From Henricia sp. BOLD:AAB3569 (lineage: Eukaryota > Echinodermata > Asteroidea > Spinulosida > Echinasteridae): DNA of 64,000 bases. Every line of letters starts with the position of its first letter. Position 1 is the first letter of the stretch. Shown in pieces: positions 21,301 through 30,900 of the stretch. Where the stretch lies: positions 4,106,501-4,170,500 of the forward strand of contig JBBELK010000329.1 of the NCBI GenBank assembly GCA_037783545.1, read 5' to 3'. The notes beneath the pieces are model-generated. The model was not told where the DNA came from and ran no database searches. It saw nothing but the letters and a program-made list of their open reading frames with translations. A program made the position numbers and the translations under genes.

Positions 21301-23984
21301 AAGAGCAAGAAGCTGCTCATCTGATCAAGAGTACCACAGCCCTGTGCAAAGAAGGTGGCTTTCATCTGACAAAGTGGGTGTCAAATAGCCACGAGGTTCT
21401 GCAGACGGTGCCAATAGAGGAACGTGCAAAAGACATCAGAGAGTTGTCAATGGAGAATCAGAACCTTCCCAATGAGCGAGCTCTGGGGGTTTATTGGTTT
21501 GTTGAATCAGACAGCCTGGGGTTCAAGGTCAATTTGCCAAAGCAACCGGCAACACGTCGAGGAATACTTTCTATTACAAGTTCAGTTTATGATCCCCTTG
21601 GCATTGCAGCTCCCTTTGTACTGAAGGCCAAAATTCTCCTGCAGAGTCTTTGCCGACGAGACATAGGATGGGATGAAGAGATTAAGGGAGAAGATCTTAT
21701 AATATGGAAACGGTGGTTGAGTGAGGTGAAAGAGCTAGATCAGCTGAGAATCAGGAGATGCTATAAGCCGCCAGGATTTGGCCAGGTTGTAAACTGTCAG
21801 CTTCATATATTTGCAGATGCCAGTGAAGTAGGCTATGGTGTAGCCGCCTATCTCCGGCTTGGTAATGAATCTGGGCAAATCAGCTGTTCACTTGTGACAG
21901 GCAAAGCAAGGGTTGCCCCTTTGAAGAACATGACTATCCCGCGCATGGAGCTGACTGGAGCAACCATTGCAGTAAAGTTGGGCAAAGTTCTTACTCGAGA
22001 GCTTGACTTCAGTGTAGATGGCACTTACTACTGGACAGACAGCATGACGGTATTACGGTACCTCGCAAACGAGAGTTGTCGATTCAAGACCTTTGTTGCG
22101 AATCGCCTTGCAATCATCAGAGATGCCTCGTGCTTGCAGCAGTGGAAGTACGTGAACACCAAATCAAACCCTGCTGATTGCGCAACACGTGGTCTGTCAG
22201 TAAAGAAGTTTCTTCAGTGTCCCATGTGGTTTCAGGGTCCGGCCTTCCTGTCTGAGCCTGAAACAGAATGGCCTCAGCAAGATACAGATCTGACCAAGTT
22301 ACCAGATAATGATGTGGAGGTGAAGAAAACCGTAATGACGACCACAGAGAAATCGATCAGTCCCATTGACAGACTTCTGGAGCACTATTCAGACTGGACC
22401 AGACTGAAACGGGCAGTTGCTTGGATATTGGTGTGGATGAAACGCCTCCAAGATAGAGTGGCTGCAGGCAAGAAGCGGGAACAGGAGTCAGTGAAGCAAG
22501 AGTTGGACCAACAAGAACCCGATCCGCTGCTCCATTCTCCAAAGCCTGAATCAGACAAGAGCAGAGTTCGAGAAACTCCTGCCAGAGGAGTTCCTGACCA
22601 TACTCGACTTACCATAGAGAACCTTGAGGCTGCTGAGAGGGCTTTGGTGTACTATGTCCAGCAGAAACATTGGAAAGAGGAAATTAAGTTGTTAAAAGAG
22701 ACTGAAGGGAAACCACCCTCGCCAGTGAAGCATTCCTCTCCGTTGAAAAGGCTTGATCCTAAGCTGGTGGATGGCTGTCTACGTGTTGGTGGGCGAATTG
22801 GCAGAGCAGATCTCGACTTTGAGTCCAAGCACCAGCTACTGATGCCAAGAGACTCACCAGTATCCAGGCTGATTCTTCAGCATATACACAAATCAGTTGG
22901 ACACTTGGGCAAAAATTCTATCTTGGCAGAGCTCCGCCGAAACTACTGGATAATTGGGGCACCTTCCATCATCAAGAGTATCGTCTCGAAGTGTGTCACT
23001 TGCAGGAGATACCAAGCCCCAGCTGAGCAGCAGAAAATGGCCAGTTTGCCGCAAGAGCGATTTGCATTGAACGAGCCTCCATTTAGCAAGGTTGGAATGG
23101 ACTATTTTGGACCCTTTGAGGTGAAGCGTGGAAGAAGTACCGTTAAGCGATACGGAGTCATATTCACTTGTTTAACTTCGCGAGCTGTCCACTTGGAGTT
23201 GGCGCATTCACTTGATACGGATTCCTGCATAAATGCTATCCGCAGATTTTGTGCTCGTCGTGGATCAGTAAAGAGCATTCTTTCTGACAATGGAACCAAT
23301 TTTGTAGGTGCAAAACGTGAGATGCAGGAGCAGATGAGAGCCTGGAATCAACAGAAAATCAATGACACTCTGCTGCAAAAGGGCATATCCTGGCGTTTCA
23401 ACCCTCCAGCAGGATCGCATTTTGGAGGAGTTTGGGAGCGTTTGATTAGAAGCACCAGGAAAATCCTCTACTCCCTATTGCGAGAGCAGAATGTACAACT
23501 AAGCGACGAGTCTCTGCAAACTTTGTTTTGTGAGGTTGAAGCTATTATGAATGGACGACCACTCACCGAATGCCCTAACAGTCCAAATGATCTAGATGTC
23601 CTGACTCCCAATCATCTGCTTCTGCAACGATCTGGTGAGAGTCTGCCTCCCGGTTTGTTTGACAAGCGAGACAAGTATCCTGTTAAGCAGTGGCGACAAG
23701 TTCAGTACTTTGCAGATGCCTTTTGGAACAGGTGGTCAAAGGAGTACCTGCCTCTACTTCAGGAAAGGCAGAAATGGACCCACCCAAAGCGGAATGTGGC
23801 TGTGGGTGATGTTGTGTTGGTAGTAGACTCGACTCCCAGAAACGCATGGGCACTGGGAAGAGTACTTGAAGTCGTCAAGGATAAACATGGATTAGTCAGA
23901 AGTGCCAAGTTGAAAACAAAAACTTCCACTTTGGTTCGTCCTGTGGCAAAGTTGTGTCTTCTAGTTGAAGGCGATGTTGAGTAG
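18348..23984 (+). CDS. BEL/Pao gag-pol polyprotein (main ORF)
   Basis: An 1878-residue ORF. In order: charged coiled-coil region (1-45); DUF1759-like gag core (about 170-345); CCHC zinc knuckles (about 415-485); a DUF1758-like aspartic protease with DPGS at about 548 in place of the usual D-S/T-G; reverse transcriptase with YVDD at about 975; RNase H (FADASE about 1154, WTDSM about 1230); integrase with an HHCC zinc site (about 1508-1550) and DDE core (D in GMDYFGP about 1584, D in SDNGTN about 1645, E in GGVWERL about 1694); and a DUF5641-like tail (about 1785-1870). No envelope ORF follows. The reading frame is open throughout, but the true polyprotein start lies upstream of the TGA at 18318. 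Confidence 0.92.
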   Translation: MGARMKALKRKQEIEMAKLKLRLEEEELNLTTELDIVQAKEKVLDGYEVQSYPFLIRDSNSDKQLNNDVFIAAQQNNQSDWVDQTNNGQSALNVDAHCFGPESHNQICSAQTHSKQSCINSPCHSKIVSVPLHVNNPSVSGEGSKTNEHCVNRSESAMSGDNILLAVVRQLKRPTPEIKRFSGEPTDYRKFIRQFNTKVTVHTENDDERMSYLEQFTNGEANKVVSGFSHLPAEQGYPAALKELESRYGDVQLMAHSFIKKALEWPCVRPDNPKALDEFSILLVECENAVKCIEAVKVLEYPDNMRKLVGKLPFYLHGRWRNVVWQTTDKGETVQFSQLVRFVKMEAKKVMDPMYGREALSQDVKGAGAKIVTKSTNRSKGSFATEVSSGEPGQKGRNRDSYNRSTADRSDNKETKRACIYCNDTSHLTDKCKRLSSQPLSERTEFVKTKGLCYGCLKRGHQSKECRYRSTCDICKRRHPTSLHDENRVPNPESKPNPDGISRECANFTKRLGGNTRAGTHGQCTMAIVPVKVRLRNGIKAVQTYAFMDPGSTVTFCSESLAQQLGASGPRKSITLDTMGKSYSMKTYLIDGLKVTDLDMKDEVDLPTTYTKGTIPVSQHHIPKTDDISRWDHLKDISLPEINADIGLLIGNNVPDAYTPFDLKTGPSGSPHAARTKLGWVVWNVIRDGEQIQCDKGCSFSVNKAEVTAITEVEQLKHLDRLVRETINMDFPERLIDDKKEHSQEDKRFLASVNKSIFHKDGHYCIGLPFKAEDVKLPNNKSMAVKRLGSLKHKLQRNSEFKSDYKEFMSKMLSEGYAERVPEEDLQRTDGKVWYIPHHAVYHPRKPNKIRVVFDCAATYLGVSLNDMLLQGPDLTNSLMGVLLRFRQEEIAIMGDIATMFYQVQVPRNDRDCLRFFWWPNANLKDDPVAYRLRVHPFGAVSSPSCASFALKQTAEDNSGLYGEASCEVVKKCFYVDDCLVSVSQEQEAAHLIKSTTALCKEGGFHLTKWVSNSHEVLQTVPIEERAKDIRELSMENQNLPNERALGVYWFVESDSLGFKVNLPKQPATRRGILSITSSVYDPLGIAAPFVLKAKILLQSLCRRDIGWDEEIKGEDLIIWKRWLSEVKELDQLRIRRCYKPPGFGQVVNCQLHIFADASEVGYGVAAYLRLGNESGQISCSLVTGKARVAPLKNMTIPRMELTGATIAVKLGKVLTRELDFSVDGTYYWTDSMTVLRYLANESCRFKTFVANRLAIIRDASCLQQWKYVNTKSNPADCATRGLSVKKFLQCPMWFQGPAFLSEPETEWPQQDTDLTKLPDNDVEVKKTVMTTTEKSISPIDRLLEHYSDWTRLKRAVAWILVWMKRLQDRVAAGKKREQESVKQELDQQEPDPLLHSPKPESDKSRVRETPARGVPDHTRLTIENLEAAERALVYYVQQKHWKEEIKLLKETEGKPPSPVKHSSPLKRLDPKLVDGCLRVGGRIGRADLDFESKHQLLMPRDSPVSRLILQHIHKSVGHLGKNSILAELRRNYWIIGAPSIIKSIVSKCVTCRRYQAPAEQQKMASLPQERFALNEPPFSKVGMDYFGPFEVKRGRSTVKRYGVIFTCLTSRAVHLELAHSLDTDSCINAIRRFCARRGSVKSILSDNGTNFVGAKREMQEQMRAWNQQKINDTLLQKGISWRFNPPAGSHFGGVWERLIRSTRKILYSLLREQNVQLSDESLQTLFCEVEAIMNGRPLTECPNSPNDLDVLTPNHLLLQRSGESLPPGLFDKRDKYPVKQWRQVQYFADAFWNRWSKEYLPLLQERQKWTHPKRNVAVGDVVLVVDSTPRNAWALGRVLEVVKDKHGLVRSAKLKTKTSTLVRPVAKLCLLVEGDVE

Positions 23985-24106
23985 TTTCAGTAGACCTATT
24001 GTTATGCATTGCATTCACTAAGTGTTTGTTTAAGGTTTAAAGTTTGGCCTTGTTGTTTAATATTATGTAATTGTTTATTGATCAATAACCAATTAGAGGG
24101 CCGGTA

Positions 24107-24844
24107 TGTAACGGCCAAACTCAGTGAACTTTGTTTTGTCTATTGAGGGCGCTGTTGGAGTTAAGCGGTAGCTAGAGTGCTCAAACAACATGGATTCGGC
24201 TTCATAATTTATCGCAACTTATGTGCTTATTTCTTTGCCCAAAGTAACAGTCCCGCCAAGGTTTATTAAACGGTTAGTACATTGGTTCTCTTGGCATTAA
24301 GTTATAGAACTGGTTGAGTGATTAGTGTTCTATTAAGTACTGTTTTATAGCCTAAAAGTTGTATTTTGACAATGCGTTTGTTGGAGCCACATTTAATTGT
24401 GGAATGTGTTATTTGGGAAAATACATGTACATGCATATTACCGTTGGTTGATATAACAGGGTGTAGCATAAGCCCTTCCTGCATTTAGACATCAAATATT
24501 CTTTAAATGATACAGTTGCTAATGTGTCTATGTTGTATTAGCACAAGGTTTATAGGTCAGAGTTGGTAGACTTGCATCAGTCCATACACTTACATGCACA
24601 TGCATGGGTTAATGTAAACATTGCTTTAATCATTTCTTCTTGCATATTTGAGCTATGGTTAAGCCTAAATGTTACACAATCACTAGGTAATTTCTTGTGA
24701 CATAGCTGTTTTGTTTCTATTTTCATTGCAGTTAATCTGTGCCTAATCACCATGTACGGCTACGTAAGTTTGTAACAGAAGTCGGTACTACAATAAAGTT
24801 TCTGGATTTGCAGCACAGCATTGTCGTTATCTTTGGCAGATTCA
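24107..24844 (+). repeat. BEL 3' LTR (intact)
   Basis: 738 bp from TGTAACGG to CAGATTCA, preceded by a purine-rich stretch (AATTAGAGGGCCGG) that may be the polypurine tract. It retains the empty AT target of the ISL2EU-type insertion at about 24363-24364. Confidence 0.93.
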
Positions 24845-24988
24845 GTGTCTATAATACCGGTAATAAAAGTCGACCCATACAGTACCTCATTTACGTTCCC
24901 AAAAAACAATGAAAACATGTGTCCAAGCTTTCAAGAAACTGAGCGAAGCCATTGTCCTATTTAGACTGGTTTCCTGGCTATACTGCAG

Positions 24989-27900
24989 TCACAACGGTAC
25001 GGGGCGTGCCCGAGCCGTTGCGTAGCAACATCTACCACGTGACTCCATTCGCCTACGCACAGCGATGAATAGAAACGCAGCCCAGGCACACAGGAAAATG
25101 ACCGCAATGACACTCAGACTCAGTACGTAGTCACCGGTGATATCGTAAAGTCCGCCTATCGGGAAATATAGAACATCGGAAATCCAAGCTTCAGTCACAC
25201 CAACAATTTCATATCCCAACCCAAACCCAAAGCCAAACCAACCCACACAGCCCAACCCAACCCAACCCAGTATACCCAGCACGGTATGGGGTCTAAGGAC
25301 CACCCCATTCCCTAACGCCCCTATGACTCAACACACTCTCCTAAAAACTGAAAGGAATTCCTTTGGAATTCCTTGGATGTTTGAGGCACAATGGGGGAAC
25401 GGTATAGGGGGTACCCTCGGCCCCATATCGTGCTGCATATATGCAACCCAAACCAACCCAGCCCACACGCACCCAGCCCCACCCCAACCCAACCCAACCC
25501 AAGGAATTCCTTTCAGTTTTTAGGGGGGATTGGTGCGTTAACAAAAGGGAAGAGTGTGTTGAGGTATAGTGGCGTTAGGGGGCAGTCCCTCTGCCACATA
25601 TCGTGCTGGGTATACAATAGACTGCCGAAGTGAATACGTCATCTTTTGTTGGTTGTCTAGGCAATTGGCTCTAAACTAAAAATCACTGAACCGTGTCCCT
25701 GTGCTTTGCAATGGTACTTTTTCCTGACAGCCATGATAGTTTAGAGCCAATTGCCAGGGCAACTCGTCCCACTTCGGCTGTCTATTCAACACACTTTTAA
25801 CTCTCTCTTATAGACTAAAGTGTGACGTCAGTTGCCAAGGTAATCGGGATCTTAACATTCGCTAATTATCTGAAACATCCATTGGTGAAGCACTGATGGG
25901 AAAAGTTCACTTTTTTTTTTAGTGTAGACCAAGTAACAGGCCAGTAACCTTTGCAACACAAAGAGTGACATTTTAATTTTAATACATTATTCTCAACGAG
26001 GCGAACTCACCCGACAACGGGGCACCCAGAAGCATCCCGATGCCGTATGGAACCATGGCCAAAACCATTACCCCGTTAGATCCGTGAGTTTTGAGAAACA
26101 GATCAGCCGCAGTGGTGTTGGAAATAGCGTACAAGATGGAGCGAATCAGACCTGAAACTGAGATGCAAAACATAAAGGTCGGCTGAATGTTTAGCATATG
26201 TGTTGCACATGCAAAATAGACGTACTCAAGAAATATTATCGCCACTAAATGTGTTGCAAATACATGTTGTTAGGAGATTGACCAGGGGTGTAGGCTGGGG
26301 GTGCGGGGTGTGTGGACGTACCTTACCGCCAGCAGCATGGAGTTCCGTTTTTTTTTCATGGTATACCCGCAACTGACCGATCTCTGGTGTTGTCAAACAC
26401 GATGGCCTGATTGAAACATATGCGAAATTGACGAGAAAAACATTTTGAACACCTGGGGGTGGTGAAAGAGGGCACTCCCCCTACCCCCATACCCCCTACC
26501 CCCCCTTACCCCCTACCCCCCCCCCCCCCCCTTACCCCCTACACCCCCTAACCCCCGCCCCCAAATCACCCCCTCCCCCACCCCCGCTGACCGACTTTGG
26601 ACCAATCACCCAACTTGACAGGAGTTGCAGTTCCGCTTAAATGAAAATCGCACCCCCGGAACCCAAACCAGCCTACGCCCATAGTGACCTACTTATGGAC
26701 AAAGCAATCATTTGGGGAAATGTCCTGATCGCAGTCATACAGCCCAGTGCCACGGTGCTCAGGAGCATGCCCGCAGAGAGAAGGTAGATTCGCTGACATG
26801 GGATGTGATCACCAACAATGCATACTAAGATCTTGCCGCAAATCTCTCCAATAGCAAGGAACATGATGACGACAGGAACCCGCTCTCTGCTCAAACCGCG
26901 GCCCTCTATGAAGCTCGCCTGGTGGAAAGAAAGAGGGATATTCTCTTAGGTGTGGTTACAACGAATATGTAACAGACTATATCACAATTTTACCCTCAAA
27001 AAGCCACAACGAGACGAATTAAGTCACTTACAAAGTTAATGATGAAGAAAGTCCAGCCCATGAGCGCCAAACAAAGCCCAATCGTCCAGGCCCACTGGTC
27101 AACTCCCATGAAAAGGCGGCATGTATCCCAACCGCGGCAGCTGAAGTTCGTTTTCCCAATCACATCTTTTTGGGAAATCACCGCGGAGTCTTTATTATGG
27201 TCCTTTTGAGGCCACATTGTGCCCACTAGGTCCTCCGACTGTTGATCTTTATTCAGTAAATTCTCACTCCTCGTATCCTCTGGCTGGCTGTCTTCAACCC
27301 TTAAGTCTTGACCCTGCATTTCCTCAAACAACGGGTCCTCTTCCCGTGCGTTCGATCCTCGTAGGTCCACACTCATAGAGTCTTTTCCCTGCATGTCCTC
27401 GGACTGCACATCTCCCGTCTGCATGTCCTCGGTCACACAGCTTTTTTGGTTAGAGAAGTTTAACTCAGGATCCAAAGGTTCTACTTCTTTCAGGTCGATC
27501 CATTCCGTAGGTTTATCCTTTTCCTCTTCTGCCATATTCTCCCCGACAGGAGGGTCGTTTAGATAAAACGGAAGACTGAAGCCGACCCCGAGCACGAAGA
27601 TTCCGCCGCTGATGTACCTCAAAGCACGGCGCCATCCGAAGCGTCCGATCCATGACGTCAAAAGTGGACTGAATGCAAGCAAACCTGCAAAGACAGAAAA
27701 ATCATACAATTTTCATTCGTCTCGACTCTAAAAATTGGAGCGCCATTCACCCCACTCCCGTAAAGAGTTGTGAGATTTTTTTATCACCACAAATTAAAGG
27801 CACAGGATCGTCAGCAATGCGCGCGCGCCAAATTCGTGCCACGAAGTACGCAGCTCCATGCGTATTTTGTGGCACGAACTTAGCGCGCGCGCATTGCCGA

Positions 27901-30900
27901 TGAGCTGTGTCTTTAAGTGTCTTTGCACTTAAATAATGATTAAAAACAAAAGTTGGAATGAAAGTTATACCGGCCCCCAGCGATGACCATTTTTCATGGG
28001 GACAAGACAACAATATGAAACTCGGTATTGCTACAATGGAACTTTGTGGTCGTTTGGACAAAGTCAATAAGAACCTCCGAAATTTGTCGGATTACTTGCC
28101 GGACCAAGAAGTCGGCGGAAGAAAAGTAAGGTACCGTGGCGAAAAAAATGTATAGTTTGACTGTCTCAGACGTTACAGGGCTCTCTTTAACGACGCCATG
28201 TATGTTACAAACTTAGACTGGTTCAAGTCCGCATATTCCACACAGGAAAATATAAGGACAGGTAAAGGGCGCTTCATCTTGATCTGTGATTGGTCGTCTC
28301 CGCGCGTGCGCATTGTGTGTTATATATTTAAAAATTGGCAAAGCCCTTTGCTTTAGGCAATGTATTTTATATTTACATTTGGATATGTTCGACACGCACG
28401 GCCGGGTTACAAATGTCAATGCAAAATATGCGCACTTACTTTAAAAAATTAAATAATAATGACCACGTGACCGGGCAGAATTCTACCCGTCATGGCTGCC
28501 CTTTACCGATCCCTATATTTTCGCAATAAGCGAACCAATCTATAGGGATCGGGAACCAATCTAGTTACAAACTTTGCGTGAAATGCCGCGGGTTGTTCGG
28601 TGGGCCATCAGACAGATGGTATTTAGATATTGAAGACTGCCAGTCGTCAGACGTTCACTGGCGAATATGTCATTTGAGAAGTTTGTCATTAATATTTTTC
28701 TTTAAAATCACCCATCAAGCATCATTAAGTGCAGATTTGACAGAAAAATCCAACACTTGTACAATTTTCAGCCAGTCTGAGTCTAGTCTGATATGTTTTG
28801 TCCACTAGGTCTGAAGCCATAGCCATATGATCAACTTCTCATTGCATTCCGAGTTCTTAATTTTTATAAAAATTTTGTTGCTTATTTGTGTTAGGTATAT
28901 ACTTTTCGAGAGATCGTGCTTTTTCCACGGTTGTTGTTGTTGTATATTTTATGGCATATTCGGCAACTAAGGCCCTTTATGCCATCAACTATACGGTTTT
29001 AGCTTTAACTATACTTTATTATCAACTTGAGATGACGAAGAAGGAGTTGCAGTTTTAGAAGTGGGAGGAAAACCCCCAGAGAAATGCCCCAGGGGAAAAC
29101 CCACGCGGTCAAGTTGGGACGGCAAACCCAATCCACATACACGCCCCGGATTCGAACCCTGGACGCCAGAGGTGAAAGGCGAGGAAAGAACCCGTACGCC
29201 AACCCGACCGCCCCTTTTCCACGGTTGGTCTCCGTTGTTCCAATTTATACTTTCGGTGAGGCTGTTCCCAAATGACCTCTGAGGACAACTGCCAAATGTG
29301 TCATGTGCGCATGTCCAGTAAAAACTCTGCTTAAAAAGAATCGTACCTAAAGATGATCCTAACACAATGATGCCATTGGCCCGTCCGAAGTTCCCCGATT
29401 TAAACCACTCCAAACATAGGCCAGTGACGGTGTGCACGACGAAGTTGGTACCCACGCCCACTATGACGCCATAGCTCGGCACGGCGTAGGCCAGTGCGGG
29501 GACGAGCGAGGTCAGCATGGTGCCTGTACATATGACGACGTGACCTATGATCACCACGGTGCGATGGCGCAGGCGCAGAAGAAGTAAGGCGGTGATTGGA
29601 CTAAAGAGACTTGTTAACGCATTGGAAAGTGACCCAGGCCAACCTGTGAGGAAACAAAAAATAATAATAAAACGCATTTAAAAATTGGATTTCGTTCTAA
29701 CCTAAAAATTATGTAAAATACCTCCCTATACAATACTATTCATAGACAAAAACCAGGGAAATTACGTGTGGCTGCCCCAAAGGTGTTTATGAAAATAGTT
29801 CATGCAGAACACCCACCCGTAAAACGCAGGCCTTGAACAATTTGTTTACTACAGCTCTTGAATTACCCGGTAATTACCCGTAGTTGTCCGTACCTGGGTA
29901 AAGATTAACCCGGAGAATCGGTTTCACACTACAAAACTAACCCCGCACAAGGCAGGCTGCGGTGATGGTATGGCCACTCGGCCGTACCCGGGTAGAAGAA
30001 AACCTCGGAGAATCGTCTCAAGGCCGCCGTTAACCCCGAGATTGGTGGGTTAACCCACCTCGCGAGTAGGGTTAGAAATTACCCGGGTTAAGGGTTTTGA
30101 GGCAGTAAACCCGGAGAATTGCTAACCCCGAGAAGTGTAGTCTGAACGCTCCGAATTACCCGGATAATCTCGGGGTTAAATTGCGGTGATGGTATGGCCA
30201 CTCGGCCGTACCCGGGTAGAAGAAAACCTCGGAGAATCGTCTCAAGGCCGCCGTTAACCCCGAGATTGGTGGGTTAACCCACCTCGCGAGTAGGGTTAGA
30301 AATTACCCGGGTTAAGGGTTTTGAGGCAGTAAACCCGGAGAATTGCTAACCCCGAGAAGTGTAGTCTGAACGCTCCGAATTACCCGGATAATCTCGGGGT
30401 TAAATTGTTCGTTAACCCCGATATAACCCGGGTTACGTATATCCCCTCTTCACATTCCGTCAAAAATGTATCGAAAGCATGAAAATAAAAATGTTACTGA
30501 CATTCCATTCAATGATATACCACATTAGGTGTATGTGTAAAAATGAGGTAGTTCAAAAGTCCAAAGATTTATTTTTAGATCCTACAAATTTTGAAAACAT
30601 TTTGTTTCGTTCTCTTAAAATGTAATATTACCATGTTATACCTAGTCTTTGTGAAAGACGGTCTAACGTTGCTTAGTTCGTGTGAACAGGGAACTAGTTT
30701 ATGCGCCGTACGTGCTCGCGGTCGATATTGCACTGTGTGGACAGGGAACTAGTTTATGGGTGCTGTTTTACAGACTGAACCCAGTGGCGAATAAACTAGT
30801 ACCCTGTCCACAACGTTGCAATGTCGACCGCGCGCACGTACACGAACCAAGCACCGTAAGACAGTCTTTCACAAAGACTATGTTATACCGTCCTGCGTGC

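Larger units (their letters stand above)
11664..24849 (+). mobile_element. BEL/Pao LTR retrotransposon, with TSDs
   Basis: The element runs from 11669 to 24844 and is flanked by the 5-bp duplication GTGTC (11664-11668 and 24845-24849). LTRs begin TGTAACGG and end CAGATTCA. The 5' LTR is split by an ISL2EU-type transposon (11927-17259). Its two parts total 258+480=738 bp, exactly the length of the 3' LTR. By eye the LTRs differ at three positions, so insertion was recent. The interior encodes gag and pol on the plus strand in one frame, broken by a single TGA. The RT, RNase H and integrase signatures and the DUF1759/DUF1758-like regions support BEL/Pao rather than Gypsy or Copia. I could not identify a primer-binding site confidently. 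Confidence 0.93.
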
